Source of the DNA: Bigelowiella natans CCMP2755 | Lineage: Eukaryota; Cercozoa; Chlorarachniophyceae | DNA length: 64,000 nt | Reading direction: 5' to 3' | NCBI GenBank assembly: GCA_000320545.1 | Contig: ADNK01000140.1 | Location: forward strand, 126,001-190,000 | Shown: in pieces, positions 47,453 to 59,302 of the stretch | Layout: each line of letters begins with the position of its first letter | Numbering within the stretch: the stretch's first letter is position 1 | Made by a program: the position numbers and the translations under genes | The notes under the pieces: generated by a model | The model's database searches: none | Seen by the model: the letters and a program-made list of their open reading frames with translations, nothing else | Told to the model about the DNA's origin: nothing

Positions 47453-47788
47453 GATTGAGGGGGGAGATGGACAAACAAACCTGGTGCATTGCAGCGAGGG
47501 GATTGACATGTTGCCTGCATCTGACTCTCTCGAATACGCGGCTAGGCTCCTCTACAGGCTGAATCTTCGAGAAAGGATTGTCCTAATCAAGTATAACAAT
47601 AATTACAGCTGTAAAACCGCTTAGGAGGAGGAGAAATATGCTCATCAGAGTGGGAATGGAAAGAATTGCAAGTTGATGAACCCCCGCCCTATGCTGCTAA
47701 GTACCAGTATAGGTGATCGGTCAAATCGGAACGGATCAAAGGAGGAGGAAGAGGCAACAGCAGGCCCACCCTCTCCACCTCCAGCCAT
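46147..47788 (-). CDS. tRNA (guanine-N7-)-methyltransferase, TrmB/Trm8 family
   Basis: This enzyme makes m7G46 in tRNA using S-adenosylmethionine. In order on the minus strand: VRCRQHVNPLAAMHQ, LPLYIDLGCG-SGRFLLQLAL (SAM-binding loop split by an intron with donor near 47220), NFLGIEIRAPLAHRA, NAYVLDGNINVQ, then the hallmark PDPWFKKRHKKRR followed by GGCFIQSDI. PTGVATEREKYVMEQ and a last exon GHVWRALFRK end in TAA at 46147-46149. Phases agree at every junction checked. The single-subunit layout is like bacterial and plastid TrmB. I placed the start at 47788 (MAGGGEGGP); no convincing organelle leader is visible, so the compartment is open. Introns carry (GT)n(GA)n and (AG)n runs. Confidence 0.88.
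46261..46333. repeat. (GT)n(GA)n(GT)n microsatellite in TrmB intron
   Basis: Compound dinucleotide repeat in the last intron of the methyltransferase gene. A second, (AG)n, run lies at about 47415-47449 in another intron. Confidence 0.95.
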
Positions 47789-48313
47789 AGTATTCACTCT
47801 TCTAGATAGTTGTCGAATGAAAGATTTACCTAAAGGTTGTCAGTTCAACATCAACTTCTCATTTCAGAGTGCAAGTAGAAAGTACCCCTTATTCCACGCC
47901 CAAGTCGTAGCATTGTGCTCTGCTTTCCAGGGGATGCTTCAAGTGACGTAGGCGGCAAAGAGGAGGCGGCAATGCCCGAGAGAAAGAAAAAAAATGAGTA
48001 GAAATTGGAGAAGTTTCGTTGCCTTTGTGGGACTGTATAGGTGTGAGGGTAGGTCATGGGGTTTGTTTATTCATTCATTCAGTAGGTCTCCATTATACGG
48101 ATTGTTTTCTGTTATTGTTTACTGACGATTATCTTTTCTGTCAATAATTAATGCTAAGAATTACGACTACTTTTATAATAAAAAAATAGTTGCTGCTTGG
48201 ATTCGCGTTTTCTTGAATTTCGATATTCCTCATCTGATAAAAAAATACCCTGGGAATATTGAAAGACAACAACAGCAACCACGAGCTGTACAGCAGGTAG
48301 TCGCCAACCGATC
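47789..48313. other. Divergent intergenic region
   Basis: Promoter region between TrmB and cyclophilin A-like genes. It may contain a 5' untranslated exon of TrmB. No island DNA is present. Confidence 0.4.
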
Positions 48314-48820
48314 ATGGCTGACAAAGGACGACCAGTTGTCTTCTTTGACGTGAAGATCGATGGGAAGAGAGTTGGGAGGATAGAATTCGAGCTTCGGGCT
48401 GATGTCGTCCCGACGACGGCCGAGAACTTCAGGGCCTTGTGCACAGGGGAAAAGAAATTTGGGTATAGATACTCAACATTCCACCGTATCATACCGAACT
48501 TCATGGTACAGGGAGGGGATTTCACACACGGAAATGGAAAAGGAGGAAAATCTATTTACGGGAAGAAATTTCAGGACGAAAATTTTACTCTAAAGCATGA
48601 TGGGGAAGGAATCCTTTCCATGGCAAATGCTGGGCCAAATTCAAATGGAAGCCAATTCTTCATTTGCCTAAAACCAACCCCACATTTAGATAGAAAACAT
48701 GTAGTTTTCGGAAAAGTCATAAAAGGAATAGAAGTGGTGAGGGCTATGGCTTTGAATGTGGAGAAAAATGGGAATCAAGCATCTAAGCCGATAATAGATC
48801 TATGTGGTCAGCTGCGATAA
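48314..48820 (+). CDS. Cyclophilin A-like peptidyl-prolyl isomerase, intronless
   Basis: A single exon of 168 codons beginning [15 protein letters not shown]. It covers the whole cyclophilin fold: [29 protein letters not shown] (catalytic Arg and QGGDF), [19 protein letters not shown], and [15 protein letters not shown]. The residue corresponding to human CypA Trp121, which contacts cyclosporin, is His (PHLDRKHV in place of EWLDGKHV). Unlike nearly every other gene here it has no intron, which could mean a retrocopy origin or simply loss. There is no leader, so it is likely cytosolic. Confidence 0.95.
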   Translation: MADKGRPVVFFDVKIDGKRVGRIEFELRADVVPTTAENFRALCTGEKKFGYRYSTFHRIIPNFMVQGGDFTHGNGKGGKSIYGKKFQDENFTLKHDGEGILSMANAGPNSNGSQFFICLKPTPHLDRKHVVFGKVIKGIEVVRAMALNVEKNGNQASKPIIDLCGQLR

Positions 48821-49974
48821 ACTCTCGTTCTCCTGGCTTTAAGTAAGCAATCATTACTTATTTGAATAATTACATGTACACATGTGCTATGTACACAGTA
48901 CACACAAAAAGATTACACCTAGCACACAGGGTATCTAAAATGTGTAGACGCAGTATTACCACATCTATAGCCTTGCATGAGACCAAGCTGGTTTTGCTTT
49001 CTTTCAAACATTCACATGAGACAGATGTAAGTTGTGAAGCGATTAAATTCCTAGCCATGCAAAGCAGCGGCTACAGCGCTCATGCTGTGTCTGTCATCTT
49101 TCTCCCAATGTAAATGTGATCATCGTCATGGCAGAAACATCACGTACTATAGAACTAGAACATCATTCTATTGTTTGTGTACGCAAGCCATAGCCATGGA
49201 GTTGATGACGGATCAGCAGCCCCCATTCCCTCTGATCCTGAGCAATGGCGACTTTGCAATGTGCCAGCACCACGAATTTTCATTTTTTTTTCACGCGGAC
49301 TTCGACATTCGCTTCTATCTCCTGCGCCTGCGTAGCTTGAAGTTTTGGGGGACTTGTGCAAGCATTTTTGCATCGCACATGCATTCAACGAGAGTTTCCG
49401 CCACACTTTCATGAAAATTCAATTTGTCTTGGCTCTTTCAATTTTCAAAGCCTGTGTTGTCCCACAAAGATGGACAATCAGCAGATGCAGAGCAAGCGAA
49501 TGCCGAAGTCCGTCCGCATAAAAAAAGAGTTGAAATTGAACGCGCTGGATTTTTCATGGAAAGTCGTTGTCTGCACTGCAAAAATGGGGCCTGCTGATCC
49601 ATCATCAACTCATGCATCTCTAGATCTAAACATGCACAACACACATGTGCACGTGTCTAGCGTCGGCGACATCACCATGCTGCACATTATGCCTGCATGC
49701 TCGCTATGTGTGTGTGGCCACAATGTAGCGCATGTGTATACTCTACTACGACTTTGTCAATCAAATAGCGATTCACATCTCACATCTACATAGCTTAAGC
49801 TTGGGTAACGTAATGTAATCTAATCATAATGTTGTACATGGGCATCGTTTCATCCACCACAGTTGTCATCACTTTTCGTCTGTGTGATACATGATCTTTC
49901 ATTGCAGAGTCTACCTTGCAGTTGCCAGTGAAGTGTGTTAAACACACGGCAGTATAATTCTACTAATTTTGCTG
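48821..49974. repeat. Convergent intergenic island 9
   Basis: A minus-strand copy of the shared motif at about 49017-49037 (reverse complement TTCACAACTTACATCTGTCTC). TTCAATTTGTCTTGG near 49419 resembles the upstream half of the motif. CACATGTGCACGTGTCTAG and GCATGC words lie near 49640-49700. Overlapping frames on both strands have no domains. Confidence 0.55.
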
Positions 49975-51015
49975 TCATTTTTCGTCTCGTTGTCCTGCTT
50001 TTCTAACTTGCATCCAGTAGTAATCCACCGTCGGCTGAGACTCCTTCACCATACACGATCGAAACCTTCTTATGATGGATGGTAAGGTTAACCCAAGCGC
50101 AGCAACGGCACCCAGCTGCACGGAAGTTGAGGTGTTGACAATTTTCACCGATGAGAGATCTTGTAATATAATTCCTGCCCTGACTGCTAGGTAGTTGTAT
50201 GGAAGGAGCCCGATGATTAAGGACGGAATGAAGACAATAAGAGGTATTTCAAGGGTCGCTAAAGCGACATTCAAAAACCAGTTAGGCGTGAATGGAAATA
50301 TTCTTAGCGATGTCATATATATTATCAAATTAATGGTTGTAATCCCAGCGGTACGGGTCTGTACTAACAGCTTAAAACTTTCCATACGATCGTTCATATA
50401 CCGCTTCACTAATCGCCTCCCTACAGAACGCGAGATTAAGTACAAAAATATCGATCCCATCGTGTTGTAAAACATAGTAGCAGCGAGTCCCATCTTCATT
50501 CCGAAATTATTTCCAGCCAACATGTTCAAAATAGTTGCACCTGGGATCATAAAGGTTTGGATCCATGTACCCAGTAGGATCTGCACTGTGAGAGTCCGGA
50601 CAATATGTTGGTGTGAGTAGTTTGATAGCGTTTTGGCCAATTTCTGAATCTCCTCCAGGGTAAAAATTTTCCTTGAGAGATGGGATTTTAGCCCAGGAAT
50701 CGCAAATAGCATTCCAAGCAAATTTAGAGATACTACAGCTCCGCTAATAATCAATATTATTGCAACGTGTATGAGGTCCCTCCTAAGCTCAAGATCATCG
50801 TCACGATTCTTCTCCAACTCATACTTTTTTCCCAGTTCATCATCCTGATCGCTGCTGACGACATTACTGGCTCCTTCTTCAATATTTTCCAGAGTTATTG
50901 GCTTCAGAGCGCTTGTCGATGGTTTTCTTGAGAGAATTGGGATCTCGACCTCTATGTCGCTGTCACCCTCCTCCATTTTGAGTGAACAGTGCTTATCAAC
51001 GAGATGGACGCTCAC
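49975..51015 (-). CDS. VTT-domain (TMEM41/TVP38/DedA-like) membrane protein
   Basis: A single exon of 346 codons. VTT proteins are ER/Golgi membrane proteins linked to lipid scrambling, autophagy and membrane traffic. The N-terminal about 75 residues are acidic and hydrophilic. A membrane span follows (VAIILIISGAVVSLNLLGML), then the VTT core: FMIPGATILNMLAGNNFG, NTMGSIFLYLISRSVGRR, a re-entrant/amphipathic region, LRIFPFTPNWFLNVALATL (matching the conserved R-x-x-P-PNW-N pattern) and FIPSLIIGLLPYNYLAVRAG. A last span (SVQLGAVAALGLTLPSI) and a basic tail follow. In-frame ATGs lie at 51015 and 50976; either may be used. Confidence 0.88.
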   Translation of the reverse strand: MSVHLVDKHCSLKMEEGDSDIEVEIPILSRKPSTSALKPITLENIEEGASNVVSSDQDDELGKKYELEKNRDDDLELRRDLIHVAIILIISGAVVSLNLLGMLFAIPGLKSHLSRKIFTLEEIQKLAKTLSNYSHQHIVRTLTVQILLGTWIQTFMIPGATILNMLAGNNFGMKMGLAATMFYNTMGSIFLYLISRSVGRRLVKRYMNDRMESFKLLVQTRTAGITTINLIIYMTSLRIFPFTPNWFLNVALATLEIPLIVFIPSLIIGLLPYNYLAVRAGIILQDLSSVKIVNTSTSVQLGAVAALGLTLPSIIRRFRSCMVKESQPTVDYYWMQVRKAGQRDEK

Positions 51016-51813
51016 TTAGAGGCTGCTACCACATTTCCCGGGTGGGGGCGTCAATTGGTTGCAACTGAGGTGCGTCTCCAGAATTGAGCTGATCCAAGCG
51101 GCCCTGAGATGATGTCTGCCCCTTACAGGCAGCTGCGTCGCATGCACGTTGATCCTGCTGTCGAGAATAACAGCAGAGAACAACTAAATAACACCAAAAT
51201 AAGGAGAAAACCACTTCAAAACTCACCTCCAAATCGTTGGCAATTTCCCCGTTATCATCATCAGTTGATATCTAGGCATGTCGTAGGTAATAAATAGAGC
51301 CTTTCTTCGGTGAAAGGCTGCATGGGCGCTGCCGAATTTTTAAAATTGGAAAGTTAACCCTATCTGTTACCGACTTTTTCTTTTCCGTGACATATTATTG
51401 CGAAAAGCTACTCGAAGATGTCTCTTTTTGGCGCGCGGGAAAATAGCGCTTGGTCTGTGAAGTGTTTTAGTAAACAGTGTTGTCTTTACTTCAAATTGCC
51501 CCGCGTTTAGCCTCATGGACTCGGAGTTCCTGTGGAAGGAGACAGGATTCAGAGGTACAGTCACTTGCATCTTTGTTAGGTCGAAGCAAGATGTCAGGCA
51601 TTTTTAAACATATACTTACGTTGTAATAGGTCGTAGAAGTAAATATCATTGATTTTTGTAATATGCTAGGCTTTTCCCCCCATTTCCGTACGCTCACCAG
51701 CGTTATTGGCACCCTTCCGCGCGAATTCGTCCTCCCCAGCTGACCCGTCCCCCCAAACCTCCCCTTCCCCTCTTCGACAACCTTGACGCCCTCCGGTATT
51801 TAGTAGAGGGTAA
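51016..51813. other. Divergent intergenic region
   Basis: About 800 bp between the VTT and bromodomain genes. The minus frame 51026-51232 is hydrophobic at its start but has no clear promoter or splice context. No island DNA is seen. Confidence 0.35.
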
Positions 51814-53275
51814 ATGTCGAGTCGTAAAAAGAATAAACGCGCAGCTCCGAAAAGCACATTGTCCGATGAGCTGCAGACATGCATGGAGATAGTGCGTTCA
51901 ATCTCTGGACGGCAAGATGCCGAACCCTTCCGAGTCCCTGTAGATTGGAAGGTATGTATCATCCTTATTGAAACCTCTCGTTTCATGAACATGAACGGGA
52001 GAGTTCGATAATTTGTAGAGGGTCTTCGAGACAGCAGCACTCAATAAGACGTGTTCGCTCATCTTCCGGCACCGAACGCAGCATGATAAAGATTTACCCC
52101 CTCGTAGATTCAATTTCCATTAAATGAGAGATTTTGATTTCGAATACGAAAATAGCTTTCAATAAAAAAATGCGTTTCTATTCCGAATGGGACAGAGATG
52201 AGATTTGAATAAGGTGAAGCGAGGTGACACACTTTCCCGCGCATTTCCGAATATGTTCGGTGCTCCATTCCTTCGAAATGTTGCTCCACTTTTTGGATAT
52301 AGTCGATATGGAAATCAGTGGTTTATATTTTCTTAGTATAGGAGCAGTTCGCCTCAACGTCTATAGACTCCCCATCTTACATTAGATCCACCACTTAATA
52401 TCCAAATATATATTTGTCAGCGTCTTCAGATTCCGGATTACCCAAACATTATCAAGAAGCCTATGGACCTTGGCACGATTACGGTGTCTACTAGCTCTTG
52501 TATTGTGTCTCCAAAATAGATGCATATTTGTCACTTTTAAGCAAACGTTTTGATCTAGTGCTACCACACACAAAGCATATTCTTTGTATCGGCGAGATTC
52601 TCACTCCTTCTTTTCTAATCTTAACCCTCTCTTCCCCCTTTCCCCCCATCAGTCAAAATTAGAGAGAAATCTATACATGTCTGCTGATGATTTCGCGGAG
52701 GATGTCCGGCTGGTCTGGGATAATGCCAAAACGTACAACATGCAAGGCTCCCCCATTTACAAGACTGCCGTCAAATTGGGTAACGCTTTCGAAAAAAAGT
52801 TTGGGAAACTCAGGAAAAAACCTGCGAAAAGGTACAGCATACAAATAACAAAAGATTTATCTAAATAATCAATGAGAGCTTGAGACGTTATACCATCTCT
52901 TTGGAAAGATTCTCAGCCCTAAGATTTTATTTCCTTGGTTTCGAAGGAAAAGGACGGAAGTTAGAGAAGCACAGCGAAGCGATCGTGTTAAATTTAGCAA
53001 CCAAGTTAACAAGCTGTCGAGCGAAGAGCTTGGTCACATCGTGGATATTATTGAAAGTCGATGCCCGAATGCATTGAATGAGGTAACTTGATTCCGCGAA
53101 AAATCTAGAAAGAATAGCGGGGAGAGCAAGGTGTTTATAGATGATGCAGAGGTACAAAAGGATTCATCACACCGATAATCTTCGACTTGTGGTACAGCCA
53201 CCTTTCTGCCATAATGCGAGAATATCAATGTTGCAACGCATTTTTCTGAGGCGAATCTCGACATCCCTTTGAAAT

Positions 53276-53320
<45 letters not shown>

Positions 53321-53426
53321 GGATCAATCGGAGATAGAAATTGAGATAAATAATATCGACTCCAAGGTGCTTTTAGAGCTGAACCAGTACGCTGAGCAGT
53401 GTATTAACAAAAGCAAAGCGAAATAA
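51814..53426 (+). CDS. Short BET-like protein: bromodomain plus NET domain
   Basis: Bromodomains read acetyl-lysine on histones; NET (extra-terminal) domains recruit chromatin factors. Five exons (51814-51951, 52421-52483, 52653-52831, 52953-53082, 53322-53426) give 204 residues with all phases in agreement. The start MSSRKKNKRAAPK is basic. The bromodomain reads FRVPVDWKRLQIPDYPNIIK, KKPMDLGTI, FAEDVRLVWDNAKTYN (with the acetyl-lysine-binding Asn), SPIYKTAVKLGNAFEKKF. The NET domain follows at once (KLSSEELGHIVDIIESRCP, IEINNIDSKVLLELNQY). One bromodomain and no long linker or C-terminal motif makes it much shorter than animal BET or plant GTE proteins. A (CT)n run at 53277-53316 forms the polypyrimidine tract of the last intron. 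Confidence 0.92.
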
Positions 53427-54224
53427 ACGGAATGGGCATAAGCAATCACTTCTGGATACTTAATGAATACTTTTTATCTTCCTACTTCGTTTTCGAATCC
53501 GGATCTGCCTCCAGCACTGATGAGCATCAGTTGAGTTCTTGGCATTATGTAAATGACTCTAGTATTCTCTGATTCGATATATCTGAGTTACAGGGTACTC
53601 AAGAAGCACAATATTCAAATGAAGTACTAGCTAGCTAGGCTAGTAGTAGGCAAAAGCAAGCACACATAGCTACGAGAGGTGCTATCTAGATGTTTTTGGG
53701 CGGCTGCATGGCTGTGTAGATCTGCTGCCTATGTATGTAGATCTGCTGCCTACGAGTAGGTAGAGGCATACATGCTTTGTTTAGACTAATGAATACACAT
53801 CTAGACATCGCGTCGCCATAGCATGTCTGCTATGCGCTAGCTGGCACGTGGTGGCGGCAGCATGTGCATGCGTACACAAGAACGTCTCTGCCACACGAGC
53901 GCTATATGCTAGCTACCACACCAGCGATTGGGATCGACTGCGACAAACGATCATGACAGCACAGCCTAATTCTAAATGCTGTACTTGCCAAGTATAATAT
54001 GTATAAAAATAATACGGTGATGATGCTATGCTGCGATAGCTGCGCGCTAATAATGATCGTGAGCTACCATGCAACATTGCCGATGGTCGCTCCTGAATGC
54101 TCGAGATATCATGCACTAGATCACTTGCAATGATGTATCGTAATGACTTTGATGCTGTGTTCTGGTGAATGCTTGTGTGCACTTCTATGACAGTAGATCA
54201 CGCGTAAGTAAATTTAATATACCG
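53427..54224. repeat. Convergent intergenic island 10
   Basis: GCTAGCTAGGCTAG near 53628, tandem GTAGATCTGCTGCCTA units near 53716-53752, and GCTAGCTGGCACGTGG and TGCTAGCTACC words. No coding potential is seen; the minus frame 53913-54182 has no motif. Confidence 0.55.
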
Positions 54225-55265
54225 TTATTCGTCCCAATCTGGAGCCTGTAGAAGTACGTCATCTTCTGGTCCAGACTTCTTTTTGGGTTCAATGGGTGTA
54301 CCGTCATCGTTCAAACCCTTCATTCTGTTCTTCAAAACTTCTACATTCTTCTTCCTCGTCATCTCTATCGCCCATTCTGGGGCTTTGTAGTTGGAAAGGT
54401 CCACTGGTCCCGGCGGTCCTTCGAACAAATCGTAGACTATACCTCGCTCGTAGTCAACACGCATATACTTCTCTCCTTCGATTGACTTTAGAAGCGGTCT
54501 TACTCTTTGTTCTAGCGAGTCCTTCGCAGCTATTTGAGCCATGTGCTTGACCTCAAAAGCTCCCGCAAGTTTGCTGTCATTCAGTCCAGGGTGCCGCCGC
54601 TTCGCCCAGCCGTTAAACTCTGGGTCCCAATATACATCGCCCAACGCGAGCTTGCCTTCCGGTGTGAAGAAAGGTTCCTCAGCTTTCATGCGTGCGTGCC
54701 AGAATCGTTCCGCCTCTCTCTGTGCATCCTGTGGCGTGTCGATGTATTTCTTAGACTCCATGAGCACCAACTCGTCGCTCAGCTCTGCAGTATCGGGAGA
54801 CGCGACAGAAAACGGCGAGTCCCATCGAGACTCACGAGGAGAGAAGAGTTTGACTGCCTCCATAAGAGGCTCCTTGTAGCCGACTAGAGGCTCTTCCGGG
54901 TCGGGGTTCACCTGATCCGGAGAGAAACCCTCAGGCCATTCACCTGTTCTCTCATAATGTCCGATGGCGTTTTCCCACGATTTCTGGCGACACAGATATT
55001 AGAGGGGGGGGAGGAGGAGAAGTAGGAGGAAATAGAGTCGTTTATCCAAAATTATGAATGAATGCGGATAGCAGATAAAGTGCAACAATAGCTTGTATAT
55101 GGAGCGAGCACTACTGCTATTCCATTCAAATACCGTAATTGTCACAATACGCATCGAGAGTGGTGTGGTGTTAATACCGTGGCAGTATCATAGAATTCCT
55201 TCATTTTCTCCAACTTTGTCACCTCCCACTTCTTTAGGTGCTCCTCGTACTAAGTTCAACAATAA

Positions 55266-55345
<80 letters not shown>

Positions 55346-58300
55346 TGAATTAATAAAGACGAGTTATCTCTATATTTCGTCATTCTCAATAATCACTAAC
55401 GCCACGTTGGCGAATGAGCCTCAAGGCCAACTACTAAATAATCTCGCCCCCATCACCAACCACCAATACTATGATATCAGTCAAAGAAGAAGAAGTAGTG
55501 GCACCCTCTCGTCCTCTAGTCTTTCGCGCTCCACGGTAATCTCCTTGGCATGTTGGGCGAGGTCAGGATCAACCGTTTCTAGAAGTGCATATGCGGAAGC
55601 TGGGTGCTGTGTGGAGGACAACGATTCGTCGAAGGGCTTGAAAAGCTCTGCACCACCATCAGTGAAATCCTCGACCACTAAGTCGTTCAGAATCATCGAG
55701 AACCTTGCAGAGAAGAACAAGGGGGGAGGAGGGAGAGTGGGACAGAGAGTAGTTTAAGGACCAGTGACGGTTGTTATTGATAAAGCAAAGTCATGTTATT
55801 AAAAGAAAAAATGGATCGTCAAATCGCAATTATCCCTCTTCTTCTTCTTCTTCTTCATCTTTTTTTCTCCTAACTCCTTCATCCTGATCCAAATGATGGA
55901 AGCTAATTACTTTGATCTCACCACTACCAGTAGTAGTTTCTTCCTTCTCCTCCTCCTACTATTACTACTATCCCCCCCCCCCCCCCCCTCTCTCTCCCTC
56001 TCCTTCTCGGGTGTCATTGTTACCACATATCACTTTAATAATTGTTCAAGTAGCAAGTATCTCTTCTACCGTGTCGCTGTTTCGCCATGCCCCTCCGTGC
56101 TGCATGTACGGTGGAGCGCTCTACACAGGGAGAGGTTGGGATCACTAACGAGTGTCACGTAGCCAAGGAGCCCCTGCATCGCCGCCCATTCTGCCATGAC
56201 GAAGGGGTCTTGGTGTGACACGATGGCGACTTGGTCAAAGCTGGCATGAAGCGCTGGGAGAGCATCGCGCAGCTAAGAAGAATACGGATAGGGTCAATCA
56301 ACAACATTGCTGCTGCTACTACTACTACTAGTAGTAGTAGTGCTACCTCTGGGCCCCATCTATTCATTGTATCTGGTTCGAAGAGAGACGTGAAGCTGAA
56401 TACGGCGACTTTATCCCCTCCAAACTGGCTTCCGGTGTCAGATACTAAAATCCCATCTTCTCCTTCTTCTTCCGTTTTGTCCTCATCTGAATCTGCCGCT
56501 GCATCTTCTTCTCCTCCTGCCGAGGGTGTGCTTCCATGGAAACCACTGTAATCTCGTTTCTGAGGATTTTTATATTTATTAAGGGGGGGGGGGGGGAGAA
56601 GAACGGAGGGCATTTGAATCATGCAGATGTTGATGATCACTCTGCAACCAATATAATGTAGCGGAAACGATACAATTTTCCCATCAGCAACGACGATGAC
56701 GATTACTACGAGAAAGCCATGCGCACTGAGTCACTGACTAACTGACTGACTGACTCACCAAGTTTCCGTTTTCATCGGTTGCCTTTACGTAGGCCTCTTT
56801 CATGCTCTAAGAAAGTGTTGTTTTTTATTACCCAGCCGTCGGTAAAACAAAGGTCCAATCTTCGTGATCTACTTTCCTCTCTTCTCTCCTTCTGTCTCAC
56901 TAGTAATCATTACCAATGCCCACTGCATGCATCATATATAATTACACAATCTATGCACACATTGCTGCTTTCCTACACCACCACTTACCTCGATATCAAT
57001 GTTAGGCATGAGAATCTCGATTTCGGTGTCGAGCTTTGTATTAATTGGCTTCCATTCGAAGGTAGGTATGGGGGTGGGCATGGGAGTCGGGAGAGGGTAT
57101 GTTGGTGCGGGGGTAGGGGGGTCCAACGCCTCTTTCCAATCCTGCGCAAATTTCTGTGCCTTTACAAGCTTATCACGTGCCTCATCCAGCTTGGCGGTGA
57201 ATTCATCAACCTTACGCTCCTCACGCTCATCACCCTGCAAACCGAGCTCTTTCTCCACAGGAAGTGGATTGACCTTGTTAAATCCCTTCATTTTCCACTC
57301 CTCAGCGGTATTCCAATGTTCTGGGTCGAAGTACTCACGGATACCTTTTCTCACTCGAAGGTACCTCCGTCCATTCTCGTCTCTCCGCACCTTACGAGGA
57401 TCCACCCAAGAAGGCAATGTAGCATCTGAGTACCGTTCTGTCACGTTCTCCCACGGGAAATCAACCTGCGGCGATTGAGTGTCGAGGAAGTTGTCCTTGG
57501 CGACCTTAAGCGTAATGTTGGGATCTCTCCATTCGGCGTAGTACTTGGGGTTGATATTGATGATTTGATCAAGGGCCTGTCGCGCCCCATCGAGCTGCTT
57601 TTGGATCTTTGCGTTAGCCTCCTCTTTATACGCGCTGACATTCTTAAGGACATCAAAGTTCTCGTCGCCAAGGGCCTCGAGAATCAGATCCGCCACTGCA
57701 AAATAGAGGAGATAGATAGATGATGATAATATAGACGACGATGACGACCGGTGGACAGCAGAGTTCATCATAAACCCGTGAGAGAGTGAAAGAAAGAAAG
57801 AAAGGATGAAAACGGTAAAGACCACGGCTACAATCATGCATGACGGATGCACAGTTACTACTACTACTACTGCTTAGTCTTTTTTTCTTCTCTTACTTTG
57901 GTTCTCCGCATTCTTGTCCTTTTCGGGCATCTTTTCATTGTATTTAATGAGTTCTTTTGACATGAAAGCTTCCTTCGAGTACTTCAGTCGGTCTTCGATT
58001 CGGTTCTCCAAGAAGTCTATCCCTTCAAACCAGGCAGGATTTCGCCCTCCCCATTCCCACCAATTTTGGGTGTAATGGTGACCTAGTATTTTCCCAATAA
58101 CGTCGTGCTCCCATAGCAAAGGCTACAGACAAAAGAAGAGGAATGAGACCGTGATTGAAAGAAGGATCAAAGTAATAAGATTCAACTTAGGGGCGGTCTT
58201 CTCTCGATGTCATCATCAGGCAACAATCTCATCATCGTCGTCATTGTCATAACTTCAATGGTTCATTCTTCCTAATATGGCAATGGATGTCTTTTCCCTC

Positions 58301-59302
58301 CTCCTTCAACTGCTACTGCTACTGCTACTGCTACTGCTACTGCTACTGTACCATCGGGAACTTGGAGTTCTCTATTTCGTTGAATAGTGTTTGAGAATCA
58401 TTCATTGGAAGGGATTCAAAATACTGCACCACTTCTGGAAGGGTGAGATACGTGTCGATCATTTCTGTGGTCTCAGGATCCCATCCTTCCCGTCCAGGTT
58501 TCTATCATCATTGTGAGTGCTATTGATTAGCGCCACATAAAAAGGCCGATGCCGTAGCTAGATATTCGAATATTTGTTTCGAGTGGTGTGTCGATTTCAT
58601 CAACTATTACCACTTCATCATCGTCTTTAGTTGGCTTGAAGACGGAGTTGCGTATTTTGTAAGATCCACCCTGGAAATTAGTCACATATCAAAGGCAGCT
58701 TATCTCCCAAGAATCTCACAATGGGAATTTTGATTTTTATCCCAAGTCAATACATTGTTACAAAAAATTGTTTTGCTTAGTTTTTAATATTTTAACGAGA
58801 ATCATATGTCCGTAATTTTATCGTGGTTTTAGATACTACCGGCCCAAATGGAGTGTCCACAATATCTTCCTCTTCGTCGTCATACAGGGGGTCAAGTTGA
58901 TCTGATCTCACATTTGTCTTTAGAGTTTTATGCTGCTGTTGCCTTGATACTCTTCGAATCCTATATTCAAAGAAAATGTTCGTCCAAGAAAATTACTATT
59001 TCTGTAGTACAATAGATTATGTAAAATTGACAGCAAACCTTGGTATTCTAGCTGGAACCATGTTACTGATTTGAGATCCCACAGAGGAGGCCTGTGTCCT
59101 TGTTCTCGATCCAGGCTCTATCCCTAATGTTAAATAAAGCATGTTTGAAATTTTCACCCAAGTCGAATACGTATGCATGATTACCCCTGGCCATGAAGGT
59201 ATCCTTCCTCAGGGTTGCTGGAAGTAGCATTGCCATCAACACACCAGCAATGGTAAGGGTGCAGGCGGTCGTCGCATAGTGTGTCTTCCTCTTAGTGCCC
59301 AT
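54225..59302 (-). CDS. Plastid-type protein with cysteine-less peroxiredoxin-like domain
   Basis: The start at 59302 encodes a signal peptide (TACTLTIAGVLMAMLLPATL) followed by a basic transit-like region (SRTRTQASSVGSQ, RIRRVSRQQQHKTLKT). After an acidic linker come exons with LTLPEVVQYFESLPM, HHYTQNWWEWGGRNPAW, and a long exon (about 57700-57000) rich in charged helix with a Pro/Thr run. A peroxiredoxin-5-like fold follows: VAVFSFTSLFEPDTMNRWG, FDQVAIVSHQDPFVMAEWA, YVTLVSDPNLSL, RFSMILNDLVVEDFTDG. Aligned with FGVPGAFTPTC, the peroxidatic Cys is Thr. The C-terminal exon (about 54984-54225) has WENAIGHYERTGEWPEGF and ends LLQAPDWDE. The N- and C-terminal parts are unfamiliar. Introns carry (TA)n(GA)n and (CTACTG)n. 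Confidence 0.6.
55270..55342. repeat. (TA)n(GA)n microsatellite
   Basis: Compound dinucleotide repeat in an intron of the peroxiredoxin-like gene. Confidence 0.95.
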
